Assembly: GCA_009937405.1 (NCBI GenBank)
Contig: JAACCU010000119.1
Span: 1 to 47,472 of the forward strand
Source: Actinomycetota bacterium
Lineage (GTDB): Bacteria > Actinomycetota > Acidimicrobiia > Acidimicrobiales > Aldehydirespiratoraceae
Direction of reading: 5' to 3'
Length of the DNA stretch: 47,472 bases
The position numbers and the translations under genes are program-made. This document shows, one piece after another, positions 18,603-27,089 of this stretch. A model generated the notes under the pieces. That model worked only from the letters and a program-made list of their open reading frames with translations, made no database searches and was not told where the DNA came from. Within the stretch, counting starts at the first letter, position 1, and the number at the start of each line of letters is the position of its first letter.

Positions 18603-19325
18603 CCGAGCCAACAACCCTGCTCAACGTCATCAGGGAGCTCGGCGGTGATTGCCCTCGCCACTTCAGGCAGCCGGTAGCAGGGGATCCGGATGTCGACGTG
18701 ATGGGGCAAGTGCACCATGATCCAGTGGAGAACAATGTCCCAACCGCGACGACCCCACAAGACAGTGGTGCCCTCGACCTGACCGCGGAATCGATTCCAA
18801 TCGGCCCGAGGCCACCAGCGAATCTCTGGCGAAATGTGATGGACGTAGACAAGCCAGCCTATGACCTGGCAAAACAACAGGAACGGCACCACTACGACCT
18901 TGGCCCAGATCCATAGGCCGGCCACGCCAGCGAACCCAACACTCAGCGCAAACCCAGGAGCGGCAATGGAACTTCATTCGAGTCGGTGGACCAGCTTTTG
19001 GACCCGGCCGAGTTCGCTGTACTGGGCAACGGTGAGCGGTTGCCACACGACGTTAATTTGTTTGCGAAGGGTGTGGCCGTGGTGAACGCGGTTGTGACCG
19101 AAGATCCATACCTCAACTGCGTGCAGCGACGGGAAGAATCGAATAGGGCGCCGTGTGCGGCACCAGCAGCAACGGGTTGTCGGTCACCACGACACCCCAT
19201 ATTGCGACGCCGTGGACAATCAGATCGCGAGCAACGAGGCCTATCCCTCGGATCAAAGATCGCTGCTAGCAGTGTTCGGGGACGACTTCCAGGACCGGCT
19301 TGAGACCAGTGGGTTTTGGTGGCAT
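18584..19325 (-). pseudogene. Decayed membrane fatty-acid desaturase
   Basis: Reading leftwards from ATG 19325: MPPKPTGLKPVLEVVPEHC, a TAG (19266-19268), then the same frame with a hydrophobic helix (RDLIVHGVAIWGVVV). The frame then shifts to AAHGALFDS, part of the first histidine box, and shifts again to FGHNRVHHGHTLRK, the second His box. A TGA follows after LVHRLE, then another shift to the intact tail WLVYVHHISPEIRWW. Fragments from all three frames in family order, with stops, at least two frameshifts and missing blocks, show a dead gene. The HNRVHHGH core is still legible. An assembly error could not easily give this many lesions. Confidence 0.85.
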
Positions 19326-19404
19326 CTCACTCGACAACATAGATGAGGACACGAATAGAGCCTGCCGATTGGCTGGCAGACAGGCAACCTCGAGTTCCAG
19401 GTCC

Positions 19405-19836
19405 CTAGCCACGCTCAAAGCGGCATGCCACCGTTGTGACCGAATTGATCCCGTTCAGCGCGACGCCAATCGCTTCATGCAACGTCTTTCTCGTTCTCCA
19501 AGCTGCACTTCTGTCGGGCAGCAGTTCGTCAATCGCCACCACAAAGCCCATCAGTTGGGCGGGACGCTCGATCAGAACCTGTTCGGTGTGCATATCGACG
19601 AGTGACCTGCTTGGATCCGGCTCGCCCTGAAATGGCCATGTCATCGGGCCGGTCACCCGCTCAACCACGGTTCGCAACTCGACGAGATCACCGTCCCCGG
19701 CCAGGATCAGGGCCGGAGCATCGGAGGTTTCATTCGGCGTTGTCTGGGGTCGAAGGTCGACGGCGTCTCGACAGAATCCGGTCGGCAGATCACCGACAAG
19801 TTTTACGTAGGCCCGCCGGATTTCCCCAGTGCTCAC
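19405..19836 (-). CDS. Hypothetical protein, possibly a remnant
   Basis: A 143-residue frame starting at GTG 19836, which overlaps the nitroreductase stop by 4 bases (GTGA). I do not recognise the family. It has a short hydrophobic strand (APALILAGDGD) and a second (LMGFVVAIDELLP), no signal peptide, no membrane helix and no clear active site. The overlap favours real translation, but it sits between a healthy gene and a dead desaturase, so it may be a truncated or decaying frame. Overlapping plus-strand frames here show no recognisable protein. Confidence 0.4.
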   Translation of the reverse strand: MSTGEIRRAYVKLVGDLPTGFCRDAVDLRPQTTPNETSDAPALILAGDGDLVELRTVVERVTGPMTWPFQGEPDPSRSLVDMHTEQVLIERPAQLMGFVVAIDELLPDRSAAWRTRKTLHEAIGVALNGINSVTTVACRFERG

Positions 19837-20432
19837 CAACTGCCCCGGTGCACGATTGTCTCGAGGGAGCGGCGAGCGCGGCCAGCCGATTGAGACGGAC
19901 GATCGGGCGCTCGATGGCCGATGGCGATTGCGCCGAGCGCTCGCAACCCACTGGGCACGCCGAAGGCGACTCGCACGGCGTCCTCATGATCAAAGAGACC
20001 GAAGAGCAGCGCGCCGAGCCCTTCGTTCTCCGCCGCGAGTAGCAGTGTCATCGCCCCCGCCCCACCATCGATGAACCAGTAGGGAACCACCCACGCAGCG
20101 GTGGAAGCGCCCAGACCCGTGTTCGTCTTGTCGGGTTCGGCGTAGCGGCGTACGTAGGCGGCCGGGTCGACCCATGGCACGATCAGGACGTGTGCGTGCA
20201 AGAGCTCGGGCCATGGGAACGTCGACCGTCGCTTCGCCGGAAGGGTTGTATCCCAGTAACGGCCCGTTTGTTCCGGGCCTTCAAGGACCAAGAACTCGAT
20301 GCTTGCAGTATTTCCAGCCGAAGGGCCCCGTCGTGCCGCATCGAGCATGCGATCGACAACCGCACCGTCGACAGGCTCTGTGGTGAAGGCGCGGGTCATT
20401 CGGCGGCGGCGGATCAGCTCCTCGAACTCCAT
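19833..20432 (-). CDS. Nitroreductase-family flavoprotein
   Basis: 199 residues of the FMN-dependent nitroreductase fold. The N-terminus EFEELIRRRRMTRAFTTEPV with RRMTR is the FMN-phosphate contact region; AARRGPSAGNTASIEF is the second family motif; GAGAMTLLLAAENEGLGALLFG is the dimer/FMN helix. The substrate cannot be named. It follows the 20456-21124 gene after 23 bp and overlaps the next frame. A 12-bp GC palindrome lies in the upstream gap (20438-20449). Confidence 0.85.
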   Translation of the reverse strand: MEFEELIRRRRMTRAFTTEPVDGAVVDRMLDAARRGPSAGNTASIEFLVLEGPEQTGRYWDTTLPAKRRSTFPWPELLHAHVLIVPWVDPAAYVRRYAEPDKTNTGLGASTAAWVVPYWFIDGGAGAMTLLLAAENEGLGALLFGLFDHEDAVRVAFGVPSGLRALGAIAIGHRAPDRPSQSAGRARRSLETIVHRGSW

Positions 20433-20455
20433 GATCGCCCCGGCCGGGGAATCAG

Positions 20456-21124
20456 TCAGAGCAGCTTCTCGAGGTCTTCAGCCATTGCCCACCCGAAGGC
20501 GATCAGCGAATCGCCGTTGGAAATATCGAGACCATCGAGCTGGGCGATGACCGCAGGGTCAGTCTTCTCTGGCTTTGAGCTCTCGTGATCGAGCACGGGA
20601 GCCTGCGAACCATCGCCGCGCGCAGTGAAGCCGCGGTCTTCATAGACCGAAGCACCGATGCCGTAACGCTTGGCCAGACGGCGTCCCCATGCACGCTCCT
20701 CGCCGGAGGCCTTGTGACCGGGACGGGGAACGATGTCACTGAGCGACTTGAATGCTTCGAATACCCCAGCATCATTGATCTGGGCGCCGATGAGCACGTC
20801 TTCATCGGGGAAGGCGAGAACGGAACGACGGAGCTGGTCTGTCATGATTGCTCGCAGCACAGTGTCGCGCTTTGTGTTGCGGCAGATATGACCGGCGCCG
20901 ACGATAATGCTTGGCGTGCCCCCGATGCGCTCCAACGTGCAGAAAGAGAAGCCGCGTACCTTGCCGCCTTCGCTTGCTATGGCACAGAGCACCCACGCTT
21001 CAGCCTGCTTGGAGAGCATTCCGACTTCGAATGCGTTCGGTGAGTCGGCACAAAGATCGGCCATCTCGGCGAACTCAGCGTCACTCAGCGCAGTGCAGTC
21101 CTTGGTTTCAACTTCGATCGCCAT
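20456..21124 (-). CDS. Unknown protein, weakly GNAT-like
   Basis: 222 residues from ATG 21124; a GATAGT sequence ends 7 nt upstream, and the GCAGGAC spacer also offers a weak ribosome-binding site. The pattern AWVLCAIASEGGKVRGFSFCTLERIGG followed by SIIVGAGHI resembles the central strands of GNAT acetyltransferases, but no clear acetyl-CoA loop (R/Q-x-x-G-x-G/A) is visible, so I leave the function open. The C-terminus is acidic and helical. No membrane segments. It is first in a three-frame set with the nitroreductase. Confidence 0.6.
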   Translation of the reverse strand: MAIEVETKDCTALSDAEFAEMADLCADSPNAFEVGMLSKQAEAWVLCAIASEGGKVRGFSFCTLERIGGTPSIIVGAGHICRNTKRDTVLRAIMTDQLRRSVLAFPDEDVLIGAQINDAGVFEAFKSLSDIVPRPGHKASGEERAWGRRLAKRYGIGASVYEDRGFTARGDGSQAPVLDHESSKPEKTDPAVIAQLDGLDISNGDSLIAFGWAMAEDLEKLL

Positions 21125-21202
21125 GTCCTGCACTATCCCCTGCTTGCCAAATGTGACCAGTCTAGTTTTCAGGGAAAGTCCGCGAATCGCAACCTCGAGG
21201 GG

Positions 21203-24200
21203 TCACACCAATACAGAGTCAGGGCCAAGAAGCACGCGAAGTTCGGCAATTACACCGTTTGCGTTGTTCACTGCGTAGTCATCCGGGAGCCGCAGCACCT
21301 GTCTCTCGCTGAGGTGCAGCTCCACCGGAGATTCACCAGGATGGGCCGCAAGAATCGATTTCAGGTCGGCAATGCGACCCGGAAGTTGGTGCTCAATCGG
21401 GATCTTGACCCGCACCGGAGAGTTATCGGAGAGGTCTTCGACGATTTCAATGTCTTGGGCAAAAAGTTTTGGGAGATCATCGTTCTCGGTTCGACCCCGC
21501 ACGAGAACAATCGCATCGTCAATCAGCTTTGGCCCGTGCTCCTGCATTGTTCGGGGGAAGACCATGACCTCTACCGATCCCTCGAGGTCTTCGAGATCGA
21601 AGACGGCCATGAGGTCGCCCTTGCGGGTCCACTTGCGCTGCAAGTTGGTGATCACGCCACCAACCTTCACGATGGCCCCGTCGGGCGTGTCGCTCAGACC
21701 AGCGACCGAGCAATCAACCTTGCGGGCGATGTGCTTTTCGAAGCCGAGCAGCGGATGGCCCGAGATGTACAACCCCAACATCTCTTTTTCGTTCGCCAGC
21801 TTCGGCATCTTCTCGAACTCGATGTCGGGGATCGATGGTCGCTCATCGAACGAGGGACCATCGTCGAGATCACCGAACAGCGACATCACGCCCATGTCGT
21901 GCTCACGGCGCCGCTGAACCGTAAGGTCGATGATCTGTTCGTAGACCTGGAGCAGGCCCTTGCGGGGGTGCCCGAGCGAGTCGAATGCACCACCTTTAAT
22001 CAGAGATTCGATAGTTCGTTTGTTGAGGGCGTCCAACTCGACACGTTCAACAAAATCGAGGAACGACTCGTACGGGCCGCCTTCCTTGCGAGCAGCGAGG
22101 ACCTTCTCGACGAAACCGACTCCGACGTTTCGGATCGCAGATAGGCCAAAGATGATGTTGCCGGGTGAGGTGGCCTTACCGTCGGTGGCTACACCAGTGG
22201 CGCCAAGATTAGGCACCGGCGTGAAATCTGACTCAGACCGATTGACATCGGGAACGCCAACCTCGATGCCCATGAGGCGGCATTCGTTGAGATAGACGGC
22301 CGCCGACTCCAACTTGGCTTTGACGCTGGTGAGCAGAGCCGACAGATACTCGACCGGGTAGTTGGCCTTCAGGTATGCGATTTGGTACGCGATGTAGCCG
22401 TAGCCGTAGGAATGCGACTTGTTGAAGGCGTAGTCGGCGAACTGGGCGATGATGTCGAACATTTCGACTGCGAGTGAATGCTCGTAGCCGTTGTCGACGA
22501 CCCCCGTCGTGAACTTTTCGCGTTCCTTCTCCATCGCCTCGCGAATTTTCTTACCCATCGCCTTGCGCAATGAGTCCGCTTCGGCGAGCGAGTACCCGGC
22601 AAACTTTTGCGCCATTCGCATGACGCTCTCCTGATAGATCATCAGGCCGTAGGTGTCGGTCAGTAGTTCTCGGGCGTCCTCATGAATGAACTCGACCGGT
22701 TTGCGACCGTTCTTTCGGTCGGCGTAGTCGTTGTGCATGTTGGCCGCCATGGGCCCAGGCCGATACAGCGCGACCAGAGCAGCAACGTCATCAAAGGAGG
22801 TGGGGGCCAGCGATCGGATGAGGGCCCGCATTGGGCTGGACTCGAGCTGGAACACGCCAATCGTGTCGCCTCGACCCAACAACTCGAACGTCGGCACGTC
22901 GTCGAGGGCAATGGAGTCGATGTCGACGACCTCGTTGCGAGTTTGCGTGATCAGCTCAAGGCAGTCCGAAATCACATCGAGATTTCGTAGACCCAAAAAG
23001 TCCATTTTGAGCAGCCCGAGATCTTCCACCCCGTGCATTTCATACTGGGTGACGACCGGCGAATCTTCGATCGGCTTACCCGCTTCCGGCTTTCGCTGGA
23101 TCGGCAGATACTCGGTGAGGGGTTCGTTCGTAATGACCACGGCCGCGGCATGAATACCGTCCTGGCGACGCAAGCCTTCGAGCCCCTTGGCAACTTCCAC
23201 GACCCTGGCGATGTCAGCATCAGATGACACCATGTCGCGTAGTTCGCCCGCGGACTTGTAACCGTCGATGTATTTCGGGTGCTCCTCAAAGCAGTACTTG
23301 AGGGGCGTGTCGCGGCCCATGATGAGGGGAGGCATCGCCTTGGCCACCTTGTCACCCACGGCATACGGATAGCCGAGCACGCGTGCGGCATCTCGGACCG
23401 CGGCTCTCGCCTTGATCTGGGAAAACGTCACAATTTGCGCCACATTGTCTCGTCCATAGCGCTCCGCCGCGTAGCGAATCATCTCGTCTCGATATCGGGT
23501 GTCGAAGTCCATGTCGATGTCGGGCATCGAGATGCGAGCGGGATTCAAGAACCGTTCGAACAAAAGGTCGTATTTGATCGGGTCGAGATCAGTGATCCAG
23601 AGGGTGTAGGCCACGGCACAACCGGCAGCCGATCCACGGCCCGGGCCCACACGAACGTTGTTGTCCCGGGCATGTTTGATGAGGTCCCAGGTGATCAAGA
23701 AATATGCCGAGAACCCCATGCTGTCAATGACACCAAGCTCATAGTCGATGCGGTCGACTACATCAGTATCGAGGTCATTGCCCCAGCGTTTGTAGGCACC
23801 CTCATATGTCAGGTGGCGCAGATATTCGGTGTCGGTGGCGAAGCCGTCCGGAAGCGGAAACTCTGGAAGCTTCGGCTGACCAAATTCGATTTCGACGTCG
23901 CATCGTTCAGCGATCCAGAGCGTGTTGTCGCACGCCGACGGGATCTCGGCGAAGAGCCGGCGCATCTCCCCGGCCGACTTCAAGTAATGCTGATCACCGT
24001 GGAACTTGAAACGGTCGGTGTCGGCCAGCAGCGCTCCGGTTTGAACACACAGAAGGGCATCGTGGGCTTCTGAGTCGTGCTGGTGGGTGTAATGCGAGTC
24101 GTTGGTGGCGAGCACCGGGGCTTGGATCTTTTTTGCGATCTCCAACAACTGAGGATTTGTGGTCCGCTGTTCGGGGATGCCGTGGTCTTGAAGCTCAAGG

Positions 24201-24757
24201 AAGAAGTTGTCGCGTCCGAAGATGTCTTGAAATCGAGCGGCATGCTCCAAGGCTGCGGCCGTGTTCCCCTGCATGAGCGACTGGAGCACGTGCCCGCCGA
24301 GACATCCCGACGTGGCGATAATTCCTTCGGAGTACTTCTCCAACAGCTCAAAATCGGCGCGGGGCTTGTAATGGAAGCCCGTTAGATAGGCCTGGCTAGA
24401 GAGCTGGATCAGATTCTTGTAGCCAACATTGTTTTCGGCCATGAGAATGGCGTGGTAATAGAGCTTCTTGCCGCCCCCCGTGTCGCCGCCGGAATCATCG
24501 GTCTTGCCACGACGGCTGGGCCGTTCATGGCGAGACTCGTGGGCGAGATAGATCTCGGTGCCGATGATCGGGTTGATTCCGGCATCGTTGCAGGCTCGGT
24601 AAAAATCGAGGACACCATACATATTGCCGTGGTCAGTGATCGCCATGGCAGGTTGACCGTCCGCAGCCGCGGCGGCGACAGCATCGTCAAGGCGCGAGGC
24701 GCCGTCGAGCATCGAGTACTCGGTGTGCACATGGAGATGAGCGAATGAATCCCCCAC
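21203..24757 (-). CDS. dnaE: DNA polymerase III alpha subunit DnaE
   Basis: Replicative polymerase. From GTG 24757 it has about 1184 residues, like actinobacterial DnaE1. Domains: PHP (FAHLHVHTEYSMLDG at the N-terminus, further His/Asp in AITDHGNMYG), polymerase palm with PDIDMDFD, fingers, tandem HhH, then the OB-fold (VKVGGVITNLQRKWTRKG) and C-terminal tail. In actinobacteria the PHP domain can act as the proofreading exonuclease. An AGGAGG ribosome-binding site (24762-24767) lies 4 nt before the GTG, which decides this start over an ATG at 24814 that would put the DnaA boxes inside the gene. Confidence 0.95.
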   Translation of the reverse strand: MGDSFAHLHVHTEYSMLDGASRLDDAVAAAAADGQPAMAITDHGNMYGVLDFYRACNDAGINPIIGTEIYLAHESRHERPSRRGKTDDSGGDTGGGKKLYYHAILMAENNVGYKNLIQLSSQAYLTGFHYKPRADFELLEKYSEGIIATSGCLGGHVLQSLMQGNTAAALEHAARFQDIFGRDNFFLELQDHGIPEQRTTNPQLLEIAKKIQAPVLATNDSHYTHQHDSEAHDALLCVQTGALLADTDRFKFHGDQHYLKSAGEMRRLFAEIPSACDNTLWIAERCDVEIEFGQPKLPEFPLPDGFATDTEYLRHLTYEGAYKRWGNDLDTDVVDRIDYELGVIDSMGFSAYFLITWDLIKHARDNNVRVGPGRGSAAGCAVAYTLWITDLDPIKYDLLFERFLNPARISMPDIDMDFDTRYRDEMIRYAAERYGRDNVAQIVTFSQIKARAAVRDAARVLGYPYAVGDKVAKAMPPLIMGRDTPLKYCFEEHPKYIDGYKSAGELRDMVSSDADIARVVEVAKGLEGLRRQDGIHAAAVVITNEPLTEYLPIQRKPEAGKPIEDSPVVTQYEMHGVEDLGLLKMDFLGLRNLDVISDCLELITQTRNEVVDIDSIALDDVPTFELLGRGDTIGVFQLESSPMRALIRSLAPTSFDDVAALVALYRPGPMAANMHNDYADRKNGRKPVEFIHEDARELLTDTYGLMIYQESVMRMAQKFAGYSLAEADSLRKAMGKKIREAMEKEREKFTTGVVDNGYEHSLAVEMFDIIAQFADYAFNKSHSYGYGYIAYQIAYLKANYPVEYLSALLTSVKAKLESAAVYLNECRLMGIEVGVPDVNRSESDFTPVPNLGATGVATDGKATSPGNIIFGLSAIRNVGVGFVEKVLAARKEGGPYESFLDFVERVELDALNKRTIESLIKGGAFDSLGHPRKGLLQVYEQIIDLTVQRRREHDMGVMSLFGDLDDGPSFDERPSIPDIEFEKMPKLANEKEMLGLYISGHPLLGFEKHIARKVDCSVAGLSDTPDGAIVKVGGVITNLQRKWTRKGDLMAVFDLEDLEGSVEVMVFPRTMQEHGPKLIDDAIVLVRGRTENDDLPKLFAQDIEIVEDLSDNSPVRVKIPIEHQLPGRIADLKSILAAHPGESPVELHLSERQVLRLPDDYAVNNANGVIAELRVLLGPDSVLV

Positions 24758-24790
24758 TCGGCCTCCTCTTGACAGGCTCGCTCCGGCCGC

Positions 24791-24822
24791 TGTGGACAGT
24801 GCTGTGGACACCATGTGGATAA
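24791..24822. promoter_or_regulatory. Cluster of three DnaA-box-like sites in the dnaE leader
   Basis: TGTGGATAA at 24814-24822 is the exact reverse complement of the DnaA box TTATCCACA. TGTGGACAC (24803-24811) and TGTGGACAG (24791-24799) each match TGTGGACAA, the actinobacterial form, at 8 of 9 positions. The three are in the same orientation with starts 11-12 bp apart, about one helix turn. They lie between the proposed dnaE promoter and the GTG at 24757. Confidence 0.55.
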
Positions 24823-24841
24823 ATCACACGGGTGTCATTCG

Positions 24842-24870
24842 AACCTATCTCGACTCCCCTGTCGCTACAA
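24842..24870 (-). promoter_or_regulatory. dnaE: Candidate dnaE promoter
   Basis: On the minus strand TTGTAG (24865-24870) and TAGGTT (24842-24847) are separated by exactly 17 bp, fitting -35 and TANNNT -10 elements. Transcription would start near 24835, just upstream of the DnaA-box cluster and about 80 nt before the dnaE start codon. The gap between bpa and dnaE is 154 bp. Confidence 0.45.
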
Positions 24871-24911
24871 GCGCGTCGTACGAGCCGTTTACAAACCAGC
24901 GTTCGGGCAGC

Positions 24912-25436
24912 CTACAAATACGTCCCAGGTCGCTCGTCTGGAGCAACCTGGGACTGCTGGGACGGCCCGCCCGGGGCGCCGGAGCCAATCTCGCCGCGCA
25001 TGGACTGGAGTTGTTGCTGGGCGGCCATTTGCTGGGCGAAGAGCATGGCCTGCATGCCTTGGACCAGTCCTTCGAGCCAACCGACAAGTTGGGCCTTCGC
25101 TATCTGTAGCTCAGCCCCAGTGGGAGTGTCGCCCCCATCGAACGGCAGGGCCAGTCGTCCAAGTTCGGCGGCAAGGTCTTCCGACAGAGCTCCGCTGAGT
25201 TCTGACACAGAGGTGTCGTAGATGTAGCGGAGGCGATCTCGGCTCGGGATGTCAAGCTCCGAGGCCCGGAGCTCTTCGAGAAGTTGCTTGAGCATTGTGC
25301 CAATGCGCATGACCTTGGCCGGATGATCGATCGTCTCATCGATCTCTTCCTCAGCGGTCTGCTCGATGACCTCGACATCGGGTCCCTGGATGATCTCCGG
25401 GGTGTCGGTTTCAGATGGGTTGCTGGCGTCGGTCAT
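24912..25436 (-). CDS. bpa: Bacterial proteasome activator Bpa/PafE
   Basis: Forms ring-shaped complexes that open the 20S proteasome gate without ATP. The conserved core HPAKVMRIGTMLKQLLEELR, the helix with LRYIYDTSVSEL, and ELQIAKAQLVGWLEGLVQGMQAMLFAQQMA match the mycobacterial protein closely. The C-terminus PGTYL is a Tyr-containing tail of the type that docks on the proteasome alpha ring. From ATG 25436, which has a GAGGAG ribosome-binding site, it is about 174 residues, the usual size. The acidic, disordered N-terminus is also typical. It implies that the genome encodes a 20S proteasome, which is not in this window. Confidence 0.92.
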   Translation of the reverse strand: MTDASNPSETDTPEIIQGPDVEVIEQTAEEEIDETIDHPAKVMRIGTMLKQLLEELRASELDIPSRDRLRYIYDTSVSELSGALSEDLAAELGRLALPFDGGDTPTGAELQIAKAQLVGWLEGLVQGMQAMLFAQQMAAQQQLQSMRGEIGSGAPGGPSQQSQVAPDERPGTYL

Positions 25437-25458
25437 AACGACTCCTCGTCGGGGGCTG

Positions 25459-26568
25459 TCATGTGTTGAACGACAGCAAGGGTACAAACATTTCACCAGG
25501 GGTTAGGCCCCCGTGCCGGCCGATCAACTCGAACGAGTTGGACTCGGCCGGATCCACGAACCAGCGGTCGCGGCGGGCGACAACGGCCACGTCACCCAAT
25601 CGGCGGCGCGCAACGTCGGTAACAATCGGGCCGAACCATTGCTCATCAATGACCTGATCTATGGGCGCCACCCATCCGTCATCGCCAACAGTCTCGGCGG
25701 CGGCAGCGGCCAGCTCGCGGGAACGGCCCGGCTCGGCGTGGAGCCAACGGAACCGGGCCTCGCCTGACTGGCGCCGGATCAACGGGAACAGTGACGAGTC
25801 GAGCTCGGTCCGGCCCAGAGTGCAGTCGACGATTCCATGATCAGCGGTGACAACAAGGGCAGCCCCTTGGGGAAGATCCATCATGAGATCTGAGACGAGC
25901 CGGTCACAGGCAGCCAGCTCGGCCGCGTAATATTCGCCGAAACCGTGCATGTGAGCGGTTTTGTCGATGCCGTCGTAGTAGGCGTAAACAAAAGGTTCGC
26001 CCGCGCTCAGGGCTCGCCGTACCTCAACGGAGAGGGTGGCCATCGTGTGCCAGTTGTGCTGGCGGGTACCCCTCAGGTGGGCACGGGTGAAGCCTGTCTT
26101 GAGAAAGGGGGCGTTCTGCACAACCACGGGCCTCTGTCCGCAAAATGGTTCAACCGCTTGGAAGTCCTCGGGCACGAGCCGCTGGCGGGCATCGCCTTGG
26201 GGTGTGCGCCAGCTCAGCATGTTTATTACTTCGCCGTCGACATCAATTCGGTACCCGACAATCCCGTGTTCGCCTGGCGCCGTTCCCGTAGCGATTGAGG
26301 TGAGTGCGGCAGCAGTCGTCGATGGTGCCACAGTCGTAATCGGACCACCCGCAAGCGCGGCGAGAGTCGGAGCGATTGAGCGACGCTCCTGCAACTGCTC
26401 CCAGCCCAAACCATCGAGCACGAGAACAACTACCGCGTGCGCGTCCGTGACCTCCGAAGGCAACGGACAGTTGTCTCGCGCTTCATCATCGGCGCTCAGG
26501 ATCGAGGGAATGATCTGGCTCACACAACCATTCGACCAATCAGGCAGCACCGGTTGCTCGGGATTCAT
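25459..26568 (-). CDS. Type I phosphodiesterase / alkaline phosphatase superfamily protein
   Basis: 369 residues of the metal-dependent nucleotide pyrophosphatase/phosphodiesterase fold. Metal site 1: VLVLDGLGW. The nucleophile is in the Thr cluster APSTTAAALTSIATG. Further ligands: YYDGIDKTAHMHG, VVTADHGIVD and GRHGGLTPGEM. There is no signal peptide, so it is probably cytoplasmic. The substrate is unknown. A TAGAGT box (26575-26580) lies 6 nt before the ATG. It is 22 bp upstream of bpa. Confidence 0.85.
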   Translation of the reverse strand: MNPEQPVLPDWSNGCVSQIIPSILSADDEARDNCPLPSEVTDAHAVVVLVLDGLGWEQLQERRSIAPTLAALAGGPITTVAPSTTAAALTSIATGTAPGEHGIVGYRIDVDGEVINMLSWRTPQGDARQRLVPEDFQAVEPFCGQRPVVVQNAPFLKTGFTRAHLRGTRQHNWHTMATLSVEVRRALSAGEPFVYAYYDGIDKTAHMHGFGEYYAAELAACDRLVSDLMMDLPQGAALVVTADHGIVDCTLGRTELDSSLFPLIRRQSGEARFRWLHAEPGRSRELAAAAAETVGDDGWVAPIDQVIDEQWFGPIVTDVARRRLGDVAVVARRDRWFVDPAESNSFELIGRHGGLTPGEMFVPLLSFNT

Positions 26569-26574
26569 GCCCGG

Positions 26575-26632
26575 ACTCTACCGACCCCTGCGAACGTCGG
26601 TTGCGGCGTATCCCCATCGGAGGCCCTAGAGT
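26575..26632. promoter_or_regulatory. Divergent leaderless promoter pair (phosphodiesterase / rrf2)
   Basis: Minus-strand TAGAGT at 26575-26580 is 6 nt before the phosphodiesterase ATG (26568). Plus-strand TAGAGT at 26627-26632 is 7 nt before the rrf2 ATG (26640). Identical -10 hexamers in both directions within a 71-bp gap, and no Shine-Dalgarno for either gene, indicate two leaderless transcripts. The space between could hold an operator for the Rrf2 protein. Confidence 0.5.
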
Positions 26633-26639
26633 CTCGCCA

Positions 26640-27086
26640 ATGCGAGTATCGACCAGAGGCGACTATGCGGCGAGGGCACTGCTCTCGCTCACGCTCCACA
26701 CTGAAGCAGCGCCCACATCTGTCCGCGAGATCGCAGAACGCACCGCACTCCCCCAGCCGTACCTCGAGCAGATCCTGCTTGCACTCAAGGGAGCCGGCAT
26801 CGTCCGGTCCAAGCGTGGTGTTGGCGGTGGCTATGTCCTGGCCCGAGAGCCGAAAGACATCCTGCTATCAGAGATTGTGCGTGCCGTTGATGGCCCCATT
26901 ACCGCCGGCGACTTCGGCGAGCCGCACACTGATGGCGCATGCGATCACGAGGGCCAATGCGTGCTGCTCGCGATATGGGGCGCGGCCGGAAGCCACATGC
27001 GGGAGTTTCTCAACTCGTATTCTCTCGCTGATATCGCGGGAATGACGCGCGGTGAGGCTTCCTGGCCAGCAACATCCGACGACTGA
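26640..27086 (+). CDS. Rrf2-family transcriptional regulator
   Basis: 148 residues with an N-terminal winged helix: MRVSTRGDYAARALLSL, then SVREIAERTALPQPYLEQILLALKGAGIV (recognition helix) and the wing RSKRGVGGGYVLAR. Cys101 and Cys107 (ACDHEGQC) stand where Rrf2 sensors hold Fe-S clusters, but the usual third cysteine is missing. It could therefore use another ligand, bind a 2Fe-2S cluster with non-Cys help as reported for RsrR-type proteins, or sense redox by thiols. The ATG at 26640 is chosen over a frame opening at 26601 because of the -10 box. The target is unknown; the divergent phosphodiesterase is a candidate. Confidence 0.88.
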   Translation: MRVSTRGDYAARALLSLTLHTEAAPTSVREIAERTALPQPYLEQILLALKGAGIVRSKRGVGGGYVLAREPKDILLSEIVRAVDGPITAGDFGEPHTDGACDHEGQCVLLAIWGAAGSHMREFLNSYSLADIAGMTRGEASWPATSDD

Positions 27087-27089
27087 CGA

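Noticed and set aside
20438-20449. CCCCGGCCGGGG palindrome as an operator or terminator
   Set aside because: It has no loop and no T-run, lies in a 23-bp gap, and such GC palindromes are common by chance in this composition.
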